Assembly: GCA_965279565.1 (NCBI GenBank)
Contig: OZ257249.1
Location: 3,100,001 to 3,164,000 of the forward strand
Reading direction: 5' to 3'
Origin: Tagaea sp965279565
Lineage (GTDB): Bacteria; Pseudomonadota; Alphaproteobacteria; CACIAM-22H2
Length of the DNA: 64,000 nucleotides
Shown here in pieces: positions 42,630 to 51,183 of the stretch (position 1 is the stretch's first letter; every line of letters starts with the position of its first letter). The notes under the pieces were generated by a model. It ran no database searches. It saw only the letters and a list, made by a program, of their open reading frames with translations, and had not been told where the DNA came from. A program made the position numbers and the translations under genes.

Positions 42630-43550
42630 CTAGCGCCGGGTTCGTTCGATTTCGGAAAGCCGCTTGCGCAGGCGCGGAGCGGCGAAATCCAGGAATGCCC
42701 GCATCTTCGGTGGCAGTTCGCCGCGAGCGGCATGCAGCAGGTGAACGGGCATCGGCTCCGGCTCGTCGCGTGCCAGCACGATGCGCAGGGTACCGTCCCG
42801 AAGCGCGGCGGCGCATTGGTAGTGGAGCACGCGGGCGACGCCGACGCCTCCGGCCGCTGCCCACACTGCAGCTTCCGCCGTCGAGACCGAAAGGCGCGCC
42901 TTGATCGGCACCTCGACGGGGCGCCTGCTGCCGGTCCGCCGGAATGCCCAGGTCGCCTTGCGCGACGGCATGGCGAAATCGACGCAAGGAATCTTCGCCA
43001 GATCGTGCGGCAGCTTCGGGGTCCCGTACGAAGCGAGGAGCCCCGGACTGGCGCAGACAACTGTACGCATCGTTCCGATACGGGTCGCAACCATGCTGCT
43101 GTCCGGCAACGAGCCGATGCGCAGGGCAAGATCGACATGATCGTCGACGAGATCGAGGTTCCGATCCGAAAGGACGAGGCGGATATCGATTTCGCGATAC
43201 TGCGCGAGGAACTCCGCGACGACGGGCAGAAGGTGGAGCCGCCCGAGCAGGATCGGTGCGGTGAGGACGAGTTCGCCGCGCGGAGCGCGGAATTCGCCGG
43301 TCGCCGTACGCTCGGCTTCGTCGACGGCCTCAAGGATGCGCCGTGCCGCCGCAAGGTACGTGGTCCCCGCATCCGTCAGGGCGAGGCGCCGCGTCGTTCG
43401 CACGAGAAGGCGCGCACCCAGACGGCGTTCCAGATCGGCGACCTTCCGGCTCACCGTCGCGAGCGGCGCGCGGAGCTTACGCGCGGCCGCCGAAAAGCTG
43501 CCGTTGTCGACGACGCTTGCGAGGATCGACATCGCTTCGATGCGGTCCAT
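42630..43550 (-). CDS. LysR-family transcriptional regulator
   Basis: A 306-aa regulator. The N-terminal winged helix includes ILASVVDNGSFSAAARKLRA, TVSRKVADLERRLGARLLVR and TTRRLALTDAG. The effector-binding domain follows from about residue 90. It is divergent from the flavin-binding protein gene (43680), with an A+T-rich 129-base spacer. LTTRs commonly activate a divergent gene, so the flavoprotein is the likely target. The effector is unknown. Its start is the ATG at 43550. Confidence 0.93.
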   Translation of the reverse strand: MDRIEAMSILASVVDNGSFSAAARKLRAPLATVSRKVADLERRLGARLLVRTTRRLALTDAGTTYLAAARRILEAVDEAERTATGEFRAPRGELVLTAPILLGRLHLLPVVAEFLAQYREIDIRLVLSDRNLDLVDDHVDLALRIGSLPDSSMVATRIGTMRTVVCASPGLLASYGTPKLPHDLAKIPCVDFAMPSRKATWAFRRTGSRRPVEVPIKARLSVSTAEAAVWAAAGGVGVARVLHYQCAAALRDGTLRIVLARDEPEPMPVHLLHAARGELPPKMRAFLDFAAPRLRKRLSEIERTRR

Positions 43551-43679
43551 GATAGTTCCATAATTCGAGAGTATATTTCTATAAATTAGCAGATTATCCT
43601 TGTTTCAGAAACTCCGTAATCCTGCTCCTGACGGGCCAATCCTCTGATGTTCCGGCCCGCCCACTTCGGAGGGCAAGCG

Positions 43680-44303
43680 ATGGCATACGGATTCATGGAG
43701 ATTGCCGCGACGCCAGACGTGCGTGCGGTGCAGGCGGAAATGGGAAGTGCCCGATCCTGGAGCGATGTCGATCGTGCCTTCGACCGCTTCTCGCCCGACG
43801 AAGCGGCGTTCGTCTCGGCACGGGACAGCTTCTTCATGGCAAGCGTATCGCAGTCCGGCTGGCCCTATGTTCAGCATCGCGGGGGGCCGCCGGGCTTCGT
43901 CAAGGTCATCGACGACCGCACGCTTGCCTTCGCGGACTACCGGGGAAACCGCCAGTACATAAGCGTCGGCAATTTCCGGGGCGACAGCCGGACCGCGTTG
44001 ATTTTCGTCGATTATGCGGCGCGCAGGCGGCTGAAGCTGTATGCGCATGCCGAAGCGGTCGCGCTCGACGCAGATCCGGAACTTGCGGCGCGTGTCGTCG
44101 ACCGAGGCTACAAGGCGAAGCCGGAGCGCATTCTGCGCCTACGGCTTGCCGCGTTTGACTGGAACTGTCCGCAGCACATCCTGCCGCGCTTCTCGGAAGC
44201 GGAGATCGCGGACGCCGTCCGACCCGTGACTGCGAGGCTCGAAGAACTGGAGAAGGAAAACGCCGAGCTGCGTGCGCAGATCGCTGACCGTCTCTCGCGC
44301 TAG
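43680..44303 (+). CDS. Pyridoxamine 5'-phosphate oxidase-like flavin protein
   Basis: A 207-aa protein of the split-barrel PNPOx-like fold. The N-terminal helical region precedes SVSQSGWPYVQHRGGPPGF, the flavin-binding loop RTLAFADYRGNRQYISVGNF and AALIFVDYAARRRLKLYA. The C-terminus ends in a short coiled coil (RLEELEKENAELRAQIADRL). Such proteins bind FMN and reduce diverse substrates. The ATG at 43680 follows GGAGGG; the in-frame ATG at 43647 has no ribosome-binding site. It is divergent from the LysR gene, and its last four bases overlap the convergent SRPBCC gene. Confidence 0.85.
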   Translation: MAYGFMEIAATPDVRAVQAEMGSARSWSDVDRAFDRFSPDEAAFVSARDSFFMASVSQSGWPYVQHRGGPPGFVKVIDDRTLAFADYRGNRQYISVGNFRGDSRTALIFVDYAARRRLKLYAHAEAVALDADPELAARVVDRGYKAKPERILRLRLAAFDWNCPQHILPRFSEAEIADAVRPVTARLEELEKENAELRAQIADRLSR

Positions 44304-44758
44304 CGCAATCCCAGCGCCAACTCCTCCAGCTGATCCGCCGCCTTGTTCCACCCCGCGTGGAACCCCATCGCCTCGTGCTGCTTCATGTCGGCTTCGTTCC
44401 AGTGGCGGGCACCGGCCACGTAATGCGTGCCGCCGCCGGGAGCGTCGGCGAGATTCACGTAGCCGACCATGAAGGGCTTCGCCGTGGGCACGAAGCCGGC
44501 GGTGAAGGCGTCGGTGAAGACGAGCCGTTCCATCGGCACCACTTCCAGCCAGCAGCCGGGGTTCTCGAAGCGCTCGCCGTTCGGGCCCTTCATGATCACC
44601 ATCGACTTGCCGCCGGGCTTCAGGTCGAACTCGGCATGTTCCACGCCCCACGGCTTCGGGCAGAACCACTGCTTGAGCAGGTCGGTCTCGGTCCAGCAGC
44701 GCCAGATCGCCTTACGGGGGGCCTTGAAGGTGCGGTCGATCTGCAGATCGTGGCTCAT
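44300..44758 (-). CDS. SRPBCC (AHSA1/Hsp90 ATPase activator-like) protein
   Basis: A 152-aa START-like (SRPBCC) domain protein. FKAPRKAIWRCWTETDLLKQWFCP and KPGGKSMVIMKGPNGERF, and the end WNKAADQLEEL, are typical of the AHSA1 family, which form a hydrophobic ligand pocket. The ligand is unknown. It is the second gene of the TetR operon: its ATG overlaps the tetR-family stop by four bases. It is therefore likely to be controlled by that repressor through the palindrome at 45399-45438. Confidence 0.9.
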   Translation of the reverse strand: MSHDLQIDRTFKAPRKAIWRCWTETDLLKQWFCPKPWGVEHAEFDLKPGGKSMVIMKGPNGERFENPGCWLEVVPMERLVFTDAFTAGFVPTAKPFMVGYVNLADAPGGGTHYVAGARHWNEADMKQHEAMGFHAGWNKAADQLEELALGLR

Positions 44759-45399
44759 GGCGATGCGGCCTTCTTCGGTTTGAACAGGAAACGGACATAG
44801 CGTTTGAGGTGGTCGATCGTGTCGAACACGATGGCGGGTTCGTTGCGTGCCTTGGCGAGGATGAAGGCACCCTGCAGCACCGTCTGCGTGTGCAGGGCGA
44901 GGCTTTCGGCCGTCCAGTCCGCGGGCGCCATGCGGCGGGCCTTCATCGCGGCGGCGATGTCGGCGACCAGCGTTTGTGCGTGGCCCGAGATCGAGGCTTC
45001 GCACGCGTCGCGGATGCGCGGGTGGGATTCGTAGATCTCCTGCACCAGCGTGCCGACCAGGCACGTGAACTCGGGCACGCCGCCCTGGACCAGCTCCTTG
45101 CGGAAATCGAGATAGGCGAGGAAGCGCGCGAGCGGGTCGCGGTGGCGGTGATAGTCGGCGTCAGCGAACAGGCGGCTCGTGATCTCGCGCCAGTGGTCCG
45201 CGGCGGCCACGCCGATATCTTCCTTGCCCGCGAAATGGTGGAAGAACGCACCCTTCGTGACGCCGGCCTGCTTGCACAGATCGTCGAGGCTGGTCGCCGC
45301 GAAGCCCTCGCGCCGGATCAGGTCGATCGCGGCGGCGAGGAGCTTTTCGCGGGCGGTCGCGGTCGGGGCGGCCGCGAACGGGGAAGGGGTGGCGGACAT
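44755..45399 (-). CDS. TetR-family transcriptional repressor
   Basis: A 214-aa repressor. The N-terminal helix-turn-helix is AREKLLAAAIDLIRREGFAA, SLDDLCKQAGVTKGAFFHHF and AGKEDIG (about residues 17-65). The rest is the ligand-binding dimerisation domain. The ATG at 45399 was chosen because an upstream ATG at 45411 lies inside the predicted -10 box. The start is at the edge of the 40-bp palindrome. It overlaps the SRPBCC gene and is divergent from the DUF1428 gene, which probably completes the regulon. No ribosome-binding site is visible before 45399, consistent with a leaderless mRNA. Confidence 0.92.
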   Translation of the reverse strand: MSATPSPFAAAPTATAREKLLAAAIDLIRREGFAATSLDDLCKQAGVTKGAFFHHFAGKEDIGVAAADHWREITSRLFADADYHRHRDPLARFLAYLDFRKELVQGGVPEFTCLVGTLVQEIYESHPRIRDACEASISGHAQTLVADIAAAMKARRMAPADWTAESLALHTQTVLQGAFILAKARNEPAIVFDTIDHLKRYVRFLFKPKKAASP

Positions 45400-45438
45400 G
45401 CTTGACGACATACCAACCGGTTGGTATGTCGTCAAGCA
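45399..45438. promoter_or_regulatory. 40-bp perfect palindrome: bidirectional promoter/TetR operator
   Basis: TGCTTGACGACATACCAACC (45399-45418) is exactly the reverse complement of the next 20 bases (45419-45438). Because the site is symmetric, each strand reads the same promoter: -35 TTGACG, a 17-base spacer and -10 TATGTC. On plus these are 45402-45407 and 45425-45430; on minus 45435-45430 and 45412-45407. The two promoters physically overlap. The core ACCAACCGGTTGGT is a common TetR-type half-site arrangement. Confidence 0.8.
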
Positions 45439-45478
45439 ATTGGCCGCGTCGTGCGGCCGGATTCGGGAGAGGAATGCG

Positions 45479-45844
45479 ATGGCTAAAGCGATGAAATATG
45501 TCGACGGGTTCGTGCTGGCCGTGCCGACGCGCAACAAGGCCGCCTACGTGAAGATGGCGAAGATGAGCGTGAAGATGTTCCGCAAGCTCGGCGCGCTGCG
45601 CATCGTCGAGACGTGGAGTGCCGACGTGCCGAAGGGCAAGTGGACCGACTTCTACCGGTCCGTGAAGGCGAAGAAGACCGAGAGCATCGTCTTCGCGTGG
45701 ATCGAGTGGCCGTCGCGCAAGGTGCGCAACGCCGCGATGAAGCGGATGATGGCCGACCCGCAGCACGGCGAGATGTTCAAGGAGATGCCGTTCGACGGCA
45801 AGCGCATGATCTTCGGCGGTTTTTCGACACTTCTCGACGGCTGA
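45479..45844 (+). CDS. DUF1428 protein (YbaA-like)
   Basis: A 121-aa protein. Its sequence from KYVDGFVLAVPTRNK to PFDGKRMIFGGF follows E. coli YbaA closely, including the ALRIVETW and FAWIEWPSRKVRNAA stretches. The fold is a ferredoxin-like dimeric alpha/beta barrel and the biochemical role is unknown. GAGAGGAA lies eight bases before the ATG. The predicted plus-strand promoter in the palindrome would start about 42 bases upstream. The TetR regulator is the likely controller. Confidence 0.93.
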   Translation: MAKAMKYVDGFVLAVPTRNKAAYVKMAKMSVKMFRKLGALRIVETWSADVPKGKWTDFYRSVKAKKTESIVFAWIEWPSRKVRNAAMKRMMADPQHGEMFKEMPFDGKRMIFGGFSTLLDG

Positions 45845-45952
45845 GCGGAGCCGGGGGCACGGGCCGGAACGCGACAAATCGGATGTGGCGTTCCGGCCGC
45901 GTTTTAAGTAGCGTGCGGCCAATCGTCCCCACCGCGGAGTACCGAAGTCAAG

Positions 45953-46516
45953 ATGCCCCCATTCAATCCCGGCCCGACCAAGACCATCGAGGCGGTCGTC
46001 AAGTGGTTCAACACGACCAAGGGTTTCGGTTTCGTCGCACCGACGGACGGGTCGCCTGACGTATTCCTGCATGCCGCGGCTCTCGAACAGGCCGGCCTTC
46101 CGCCGCCGGGCGAGGGTGCCAAGATCAAGTGCGAGATCGGTCCCGGCAAGAAGGGTCCGCAGGTCGTGCGCGTGCACGAGGTCGACGGCCGCGCGGGTAC
46201 GGGCGGCGGGGGTGGCGGTGGTGGTGGCGGCATGGGTGCGCCGCGCAGCCCGCGTCCGCCGCGTCCGACCGGCGGCAATTTCCGCGACGAAGTCGACATG
46301 GCCGGTGCCGTCGACGTCGAAGGCACGATCAAGTGGTATTCGCCCGAGAAGGGCTTCGGCTTCGTCGCCACCAGCGACGGCGGCAAGGACGTGTTCGTCA
46401 ATGCCGCGTGCCTCCGCAGGTCGGGCGTCCCGTCGGTCGATACCGACCAGGCGGTGCGCGCGTCGTACGTGACGACGCCGCGCGGGCGCGAGGCACGCTA
46501 CATTCGCCTGCTTTGA
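45953..46516 (+). CDS. Double cold-shock-domain protein
   Basis: A 187-aa protein with two cold-shock domains. The first (about 12-77) has VVKWFNTTKGFGFVAP, and the second (about 120-186) has TIKWYSPEKGFGFVAT, each with the RNP1-like KGFGFV motif that binds single-stranded DNA or RNA. The linker holds a run of ten glycines near residues 84-93 and a PRPPRPT segment. Tandem-CSD proteins occur in alphaproteobacteria. The KDVFVNAACLRR end replaces the usual VFVH. A role in RNA binding or stress adaptation is inferred. No 5' UTR thermosensor could be identified. Confidence 0.93.
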   Translation: MPPFNPGPTKTIEAVVKWFNTTKGFGFVAPTDGSPDVFLHAAALEQAGLPPPGEGAKIKCEIGPGKKGPQVVRVHEVDGRAGTGGGGGGGGGGMGAPRSPRPPRPTGGNFRDEVDMAGAVDVEGTIKWYSPEKGFGFVATSDGGKDVFVNAACLRRSGVPSVDTDQAVRASYVTTPRGREARYIRLL

Positions 46517-46570
46517 CAAGGCGGGCACCGGTATGGTCATCCTAGGCCAAGAGCCTGCGGAGACCGGCCG

Positions 46571-46786
46571 ATGACCGTCTACACGCGACGCCTGAGCGAC
46601 AAGATCATCCTCGCCTTCGACCAGGCGTGCGAGACCAACGCGCTCGACTGCGCCGAACTGCTGCTCAAGGCGCTGGAAATGTCGCTGACGACGATGGGCG
46701 GGCCAGGGGCGGTCGACCGGCGGGTCAACATGGAGCCGTACGTCCATGCGTTCGAACGGCTGCAGGCCTTGAAAAGCAGCCGTTAA
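46571..46786 (+). CDS. Small helical protein of unknown function
   Basis: A 71-aa protein: MTVYTRRLSDKIILAFDQAC, ELLLKALEMSLTTMGGPGAV, EPYVHAFERLQALK. It is predicted to be mostly helical and has no transmembrane segment. ATG follows GCGGAGACCGGCCG (GGAG). It is 54 bases after the cold-shock gene and 116 bases before the TPR-like protein. Its composition argues for a true gene. I do not recognise the family. Confidence 0.72.
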   Translation: MTVYTRRLSDKIILAFDQACETNALDCAELLLKALEMSLTTMGGPGAVDRRVNMEPYVHAFERLQALKSSR

Positions 46787-46902
46787 CTGCCTAATCCATA
46801 ACGGAATTGGACCTTCCGCCGCGCGCCAAAGGTGATTTGCGCCCTGCGGCGGGACGGGCTAGTTTGTCGCTCCTTTCAGGACCCCCCGAGAGTCGAGGCA
46901 CC

Positions 46903-47541
46903 GTGGCCGACGTATTCGATGAAGTTGACGAGGAGATCAGGCAGGCGAACGCCCTGAAGCTCTGGAAGAAATTCGCCCCGCTGATCGCCGCAGTCGCCGT
47001 GGCGATCGTCGTGGGTACGGCCGCCTGGGTCATGTGGCAGGACCACCAGCGCAAGCGCGCCGAGGCCGATGCACTTCGCTTCGTGACCGCCAGCGAGATC
47101 GCCGCGAGCGACGCCGAACGCGCCATCGTCGAGCTGCGCGCCCTCGCGCGCGACGGCAAGGCCGGCTACGCCTCGCTTGCCCGCCTCAAGGAAGCCGCCC
47201 TCACGCTTGACCGCGACCGCGCGCAGGGGCTTACCCTATATCGCCAGATCGCTTCCGACGCGAGCGTCGATCCGCAACTGCGCGACGGGGCCACCATCGT
47301 CGCGGCCCTGCTCGCGGTCGACGGCGAGGCGGCTTCCGACGTGGCGCGTAGCGTGGCTTCGCTCCAAACGCCGGCAAGCGCGTGGCGCCATGCCGCGCGC
47401 GAGGTCGAGGCGCTGGCGCATCTGCGCGCCGGCGACCGTGCCAAGGCGCTGGAAATCTACCGTTCGCTCGCCGACGACCTGAGCGCGCCCGCGGGTCTGC
47501 GCCAGCGTGCGACCGAAATCTCTGCCGCACTGGCCGGCTGA
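46903..47541 (+). CDS. YfgM-like membrane-anchored TPR protein
   Basis: A 212-aa protein. One transmembrane helix (about residues 26-45, FAPLIAAVAVAIVVGTAAWV) follows a short cytoplasmic N-terminus. The periplasmic part is Ala-rich helical repeats (ASLARLKEAALTLDRDRAQG, LAHLRAGDRAKALEIYRSLA). This is the YfgM pattern, whose gene is usually immediately before bamB. GTG at 46903 with a GAGG element is the start; no ATG fits. YfgM interacts with the SecYEG translocon and PpiD. It ends 10 bases before bamB. The spacer ahead of it (46816-46852) has a 7-bp inverted repeat of CCGCCGC. Confidence 0.85.
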   Translation: MADVFDEVDEEIRQANALKLWKKFAPLIAAVAVAIVVGTAAWVMWQDHQRKRAEADALRFVTASEIAASDAERAIVELRALARDGKAGYASLARLKEAALTLDRDRAQGLTLYRQIASDASVDPQLRDGATIVAALLAVDGEAASDVARSVASLQTPASAWRHAAREVEALAHLRAGDRAKALEIYRSLADDLSAPAGLRQRATEISAALAG

Positions 47542-47551
47542 GGCAACGCGC

Positions 47552-48865
47552 ATGCGCTGGCACCACATCGTCCTGATCGCGACGCTTGCCGGGCTCGGCG
47601 GCTGCGACTGGCTGGACGGCGCCTCGAAGCCGCCGCTGCCGGGCGAACGGCTGGCCGTGCTGTCGGTCGACCGCAAGCTCGAACCGGACGAACGCCTGCG
47701 CGGCCATGAAGTGAAGCTTCCCGAGGCGCTCGACCTCGCCCAGTGGCCGCTGCCGCAGGGGCTGCCGGGCACATCGATCGGCAACGTTCGCGTCGACGGG
47801 TTTTCCTATGCGTGGCGCACGTCGGTTGGCCAGGGCAACAGCCGCACGGGCCGCGTAACGGGCTCGCCGGTCGTCGCGGATGGCCGCCTGTTCGCCGCCG
47901 ACGCAGGCTCGCGCCTGACGGTCGTCGATGTCGCGTCGGGCAGCCGGCTGTGGAGCTTCAACGGCGAGCCGGACGAGGATCGCAGCGGCGGCGGTTCGGG
48001 CGGCGGCGCCGCGGTCGATGGCGATCGCGTCTATTTCGCGACCGGCTACGGCCAGCTCGTGGCGCTCGACGCGAAGACCGGCAAGGAACACTGGCGCTTC
48101 CAGATGAGCGCGCCGGCCCGCTCGGGCCCGGCGGTTGCCAACGGCCGCATCTTCGTCGCGACGATCGACAACCAGACCCATGCAGTCGACGCGACGAACG
48201 GCAAGCGCATCTGGCAGCATTCGGGGATTTCGGAATCCGCCGGCTTCGTGGGGGCCGCGAGCCCGGTGATCGACGGCTCGACGCTGCTGGTCGGCTATTC
48301 GTCGGGCGAGCTGTTCGCGCTTCGCGCGGAAAGCGGCCGCGTGCTGTGGTCCGACACGTTGTCGGGCGTGATCCGCACCGGGCAGGTGTCCGGCATGGCC
48401 GACATCCGCGGCCGGCCGGCGGTCGACAAGGGGCTCGCGATCGTGTCGACCCAGTCGGGCCGCACCGTCGCCATCGACATCCGCTCGGGTACACGCGTGT
48501 GGGAGCAGGAGATCGGCTCGCTCGGCCAGCCCTGGATCGCGGGCGACTACGTGTATGTGATGGGCGTGGACGGCGAGATCGCCTGCCTGCAGCGCCGCGA
48601 CGGGCGGCCCGTGTGGGTCACGCCGCTGGGCGCCTTCACCGACGAGAAGCGCAAGCGCGGGCGCATCGTGTGGACGGCACCGGTCGTGGCCAGCCAGCGC
48701 GTGTTCGTCGCGAACAACCAGAGTGCGGGCGTGATCCTCGACGCGCTCACCGGACAGGTCCTCTCCCGGGTGTCCCTGCCGGGTCCGGCCGAAATCGCGC
48801 CGATCGCGGCCAGCCGGACGATCTTCGTACTTACGGACGACGGCGACATCGCCGCCGTCCGCTGA
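47552..48865 (+). CDS. bamB: Outer membrane protein assembly factor BamB
   Basis: A 437-aa lipoprotein. The signal peptide ends in a lipobox (LAGLGGC, Cys near 18). The body is an eight-bladed beta-propeller of PQQ-like repeats, such as RLTVVDVASGSRLWSFNGEP, QLVALDAKTGKEHWRF and GEIACLQRRDGRPVWVT. BamB is a component of the BAM complex that inserts beta-barrel proteins into the outer membrane. The order yfgM-like, bamB, der is the conserved arrangement. ATG at 47552 was preferred because 47507 adds a hydrophilic extension before the lipoprotein signal. Confidence 0.93.
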   Translation: MRWHHIVLIATLAGLGGCDWLDGASKPPLPGERLAVLSVDRKLEPDERLRGHEVKLPEALDLAQWPLPQGLPGTSIGNVRVDGFSYAWRTSVGQGNSRTGRVTGSPVVADGRLFAADAGSRLTVVDVASGSRLWSFNGEPDEDRSGGGSGGGAAVDGDRVYFATGYGQLVALDAKTGKEHWRFQMSAPARSGPAVANGRIFVATIDNQTHAVDATNGKRIWQHSGISESAGFVGAASPVIDGSTLLVGYSSGELFALRAESGRVLWSDTLSGVIRTGQVSGMADIRGRPAVDKGLAIVSTQSGRTVAIDIRSGTRVWEQEIGSLGQPWIAGDYVYVMGVDGEIACLQRRDGRPVWVTPLGAFTDEKRKRGRIVWTAPVVASQRVFVANNQSAGVILDALTGQVLSRVSLPGPAEIAPIAASRTIFVLTDDGDIAAVR

Positions 48866-48879
48866 AAGGCTGAGCCGAT

Positions 48880-50256
48880 ATGGTGTGGCGCGTGGCGATC
48901 GTCGGCCGCCCGAACGTGGGCAAGTCGACACTGTTCAACCGTCTGATCGGGCGCAAGCGCGCGATCGTCGACGACACGCCGGGCGTGACGCGCGACCGGC
49001 GCGAAGGCGTGGGCCGTCTGGGCGATCTCAACTTCGCCGTCTACGACACGGCCGGCCTCGAAGATGCGGCACCCAAGACCATGGCCGCGCGCATGACTGC
49101 GCAGAGCCAGCGCGCGGTCAAGGACGCCGACGTCACCCTTTTCGTCGTGGACGCGCGCGAGGGGCTGACCCCGCACGACCAGCATTTCGCCAACTGGCTG
49201 CGCAAGACCGGCAAGCCGACCATCGTCGTCGCGAACAAGGCCGAGAACGCGGCGCGCACCGGCTTCGGCGTGGCCGAGGCCGCGGGGCTGGGGCTGGGCG
49301 AGCCGATCGCCGTCTCGGCCGAGCACGGCGAAGGCTTCGCCGACCTGCACGAGGCGCTGATGGTCTACGCACCGCCCGAGGCGGTCGAGGATCCCGATGC
49401 GGTCGAAGAGGAAGCGGGCGAGGGCGAGAAGGTAAAGCCCGACATCCGCGTGGCCCTCGTCGGGCGGCCGAACGTGGGCAAGTCGACGCTGGTCAACCGC
49501 CTGCTCGGCGACGAACGCATGCTGACGAGCCCGGAGCCGGGCACGACGCGCGACGCGATCTCCACGCCCTTCGAATGGAAGGGGCGCAAGTTCCGCCTGA
49601 TCGACACGGCGGGGCTGCGCCGCAAGGCGCGCATCGACGATACGCTCGAGAAGATGTCGGTCGGCGACACGATCCGCAACATCCGCGATTCGCATGTCTG
49701 CGTGCTGGTCATCGACGCGACGAACATGCTCGAGAACCAGGACCTGCAGATCGCGCGGCTCGCCGCCGACGAGGGGCGCGCCGTCGTCGTGTGCGTCAAC
49801 AAGTGGGACCTGATCGACGATGCGCAGGTGGCCTTGCGCAAGCTGCGCGACCGCATGGAAATCTCGATGCCGCAGATCAAGGGCGTCGTCTTCGTCACGA
49901 TCTCGGCGCTGCAGGGCCGCAAGCTCGACGACCTGATGGAAGGCATCGTCACGATGCACGACCGCTGGAACGCGGACCTGTCCACACCGCAGCTCAACCG
50001 CTGGCTCGAAGGCGTGGTGCAGGCGCATCCGCCGCCGATCGTGTCGGGCCGCCGGCCGCGGCCGCGCTTCATGCGCCAGGTCGGTCAGCGCCCGCCGACC
50101 TTCGCGATCTTCGGCAACAAGCTCGTCTCGCTGCCGGATTCCTACCAGCGCTATCTGGTCAATTCGCTGCGCGAGACCTTCGGTCTCGAAGGGGTCGTCG
50201 TCCGCCTGCAGCTGCGGGCGTCCAACAACCCCTACGACGACAAGAAGAAGCGCTAG
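48880..50256 (+). CDS. der: GTPase Der (EngA), ribosome biogenesis
   Basis: A 458-aa GTPase with two G domains and a C-terminal KH-like domain. The G1 motif GRPNVGKST occurs twice (about residues 8-16 and 197-205), with the DTPGVTRDRR and EPGTTRD switch regions. The NKxD motifs are NKAEN in the first domain (an Asp-to-Glu change) and NKWDL in the second. It acts in 50S subunit assembly. It lies 14 bases after bamB. Its stop is one base from the convergent DUF1993 gene. Confidence 0.97.
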   Translation: MVWRVAIVGRPNVGKSTLFNRLIGRKRAIVDDTPGVTRDRREGVGRLGDLNFAVYDTAGLEDAAPKTMAARMTAQSQRAVKDADVTLFVVDAREGLTPHDQHFANWLRKTGKPTIVVANKAENAARTGFGVAEAAGLGLGEPIAVSAEHGEGFADLHEALMVYAPPEAVEDPDAVEEEAGEGEKVKPDIRVALVGRPNVGKSTLVNRLLGDERMLTSPEPGTTRDAISTPFEWKGRKFRLIDTAGLRRKARIDDTLEKMSVGDTIRNIRDSHVCVLVIDATNMLENQDLQIARLAADEGRAVVVCVNKWDLIDDAQVALRKLRDRMEISMPQIKGVVFVTISALQGRKLDDLMEGIVTMHDRWNADLSTPQLNRWLEGVVQAHPPPIVSGRRPRPRFMRQVGQRPPTFAIFGNKLVSLPDSYQRYLVNSLRETFGLEGVVVRLQLRASNNPYDDKKKR

Positions 50257-50257
50257 C

Positions 50258-50764
50258 TCAGCTACGCCCCAGGAAGTCGCGCTTGCCGACCTCGACGCCG
50301 TTGTGGCGCAGGATCGTGTAGGCTGTCGTCACGTGGAAATAGAAGTTCGGCAGCGCGTTGTGCAGCAGGTATTCCTGCCCGCTCATCGTGGTCGGCTGAC
50401 CGCCGATCGGCAGCGTGATGCTGCGCGTCTCGCTGCCGTCGATCTGCTCGGGCTTGAACGACTTGACGTAGTCGACCGTCTTGGCGATGCGAGCCTTGAG
50501 CGCTTCGAACGTCGTCTCGCTGTCTTCCCACTTCGGCACTTCCGCACCCGACAGGCGGGCCATCGGGCCCTTGGCGAAGTCCGAGGCGAGCTGGACCTGG
50601 CGGGTCAGCGGGAACATGTCGGGGGCGAGGCGCGAAGCGAGCAGAACGCCCGGTTCGACCTTCTTGGCGACGGCGAAGGCCGCACCCTTGTCGAGGACGG
50701 TGGAAAGGGCACCGAGCATCTTCGTGAAGACGGGGACTGTGATCTGGTACATGGAAATCGTCAT
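50258..50764 (-). CDS. DUF1993 family protein
   Basis: A 168-aa soluble helical protein of the DUF1993 family. The recognisable segments are SMYQITVPVFTKMLGALSTVLDKG near the start, MFPLTRQVQLASDFAKG and NFYFHVTTAYTILRHNGVEVGKRDFLG at the end. Its fold is DinB-like in character but its function is not known. The ATG at 50764 fits the family start. It sits convergent to der and is 74 bases downstream of the VOC gene. The long open frame ahead of it is rejected. Confidence 0.88.
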   Translation of the reverse strand: MTISMYQITVPVFTKMLGALSTVLDKGAAFAVAKKVEPGVLLASRLAPDMFPLTRQVQLASDFAKGPMARLSGAEVPKWEDSETTFEALKARIAKTVDYVKSFKPEQIDGSETRSITLPIGGQPTTMSGQEYLLHNALPNFYFHVTTAYTILRHNGVEVGKRDFLGRS

Positions 50765-50838
50765 GCGTGTTTCTCCGGCTGCGTTCTTGAGGTCGGGGAT
50801 CGAACCACTCCGCACGGCCGTCCGCAACCATTGTCGCG

Positions 50839-51183
50839 TTACGGGTATTGGACGATCGAAATGAGGTTCCCGTCCGGGTCCGCGATCTTGGCGACGCGTC
50901 CGCCCCACGGCTCGGTGCGCGGCGGCACCGCGACGCGCACGTCGGACGCGATCAGGTCGGCGAGTGCCGCTTCGAGGCTGGCGACCGTGAAGGAGAGCTC
51001 CACGCCTTTGCCGGAGCCCTCGCCCGTCGCGACGATCAGCTTGGCCTGACCGGTATCGAAGATTGCCAGATCGTCGCCGGCGGCGATCAGCGGCAGCTTA
51101 AGCTTGCCGGAATAGAAGTCCTTCGCGGCGAGGATGTCGGAGACCGACAGGTGGATCTGCTCGATCGGGCCGAGGGCGCTCAC
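50839..51183 (-). CDS. VOC-family protein
   Basis: A 114-aa vicinal-oxygen-chelate domain. It begins with GPIEQIHLSVSDILAAKDFY, the first metal-ligand strand, and ends with VAKIADPDGNLISIVQ, with DPDGN near the C-terminal metal ligand. Probably a glyoxalase/bleomycin-resistance-like enzyme. The start is GTG at 51183, which overlaps the SDR stop as GTGA, so the two are coupled. It is the last gene of the long minus-strand run. Substrate unknown. Confidence 0.88.
   Translation of the reverse strand: MSALGPIEQIHLSVSDILAAKDFYSGKLKLPLIAAGDDLAIFDTGQAKLIVATGEGSGKGVELSFTVASLEAALADLIASDVRVAVPPRTEPWGGRVAKIADPDGNLISIVQYP

Noticed and set aside
50790..50830. tRNA T-arm-like sequence (GGTTCGATCCCC on minus)
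   Set aside because: The stem does not pair beyond two bases, and there is no acceptor or anticodon arm around it. It is part of the upstream spacer of the DUF1993 gene.
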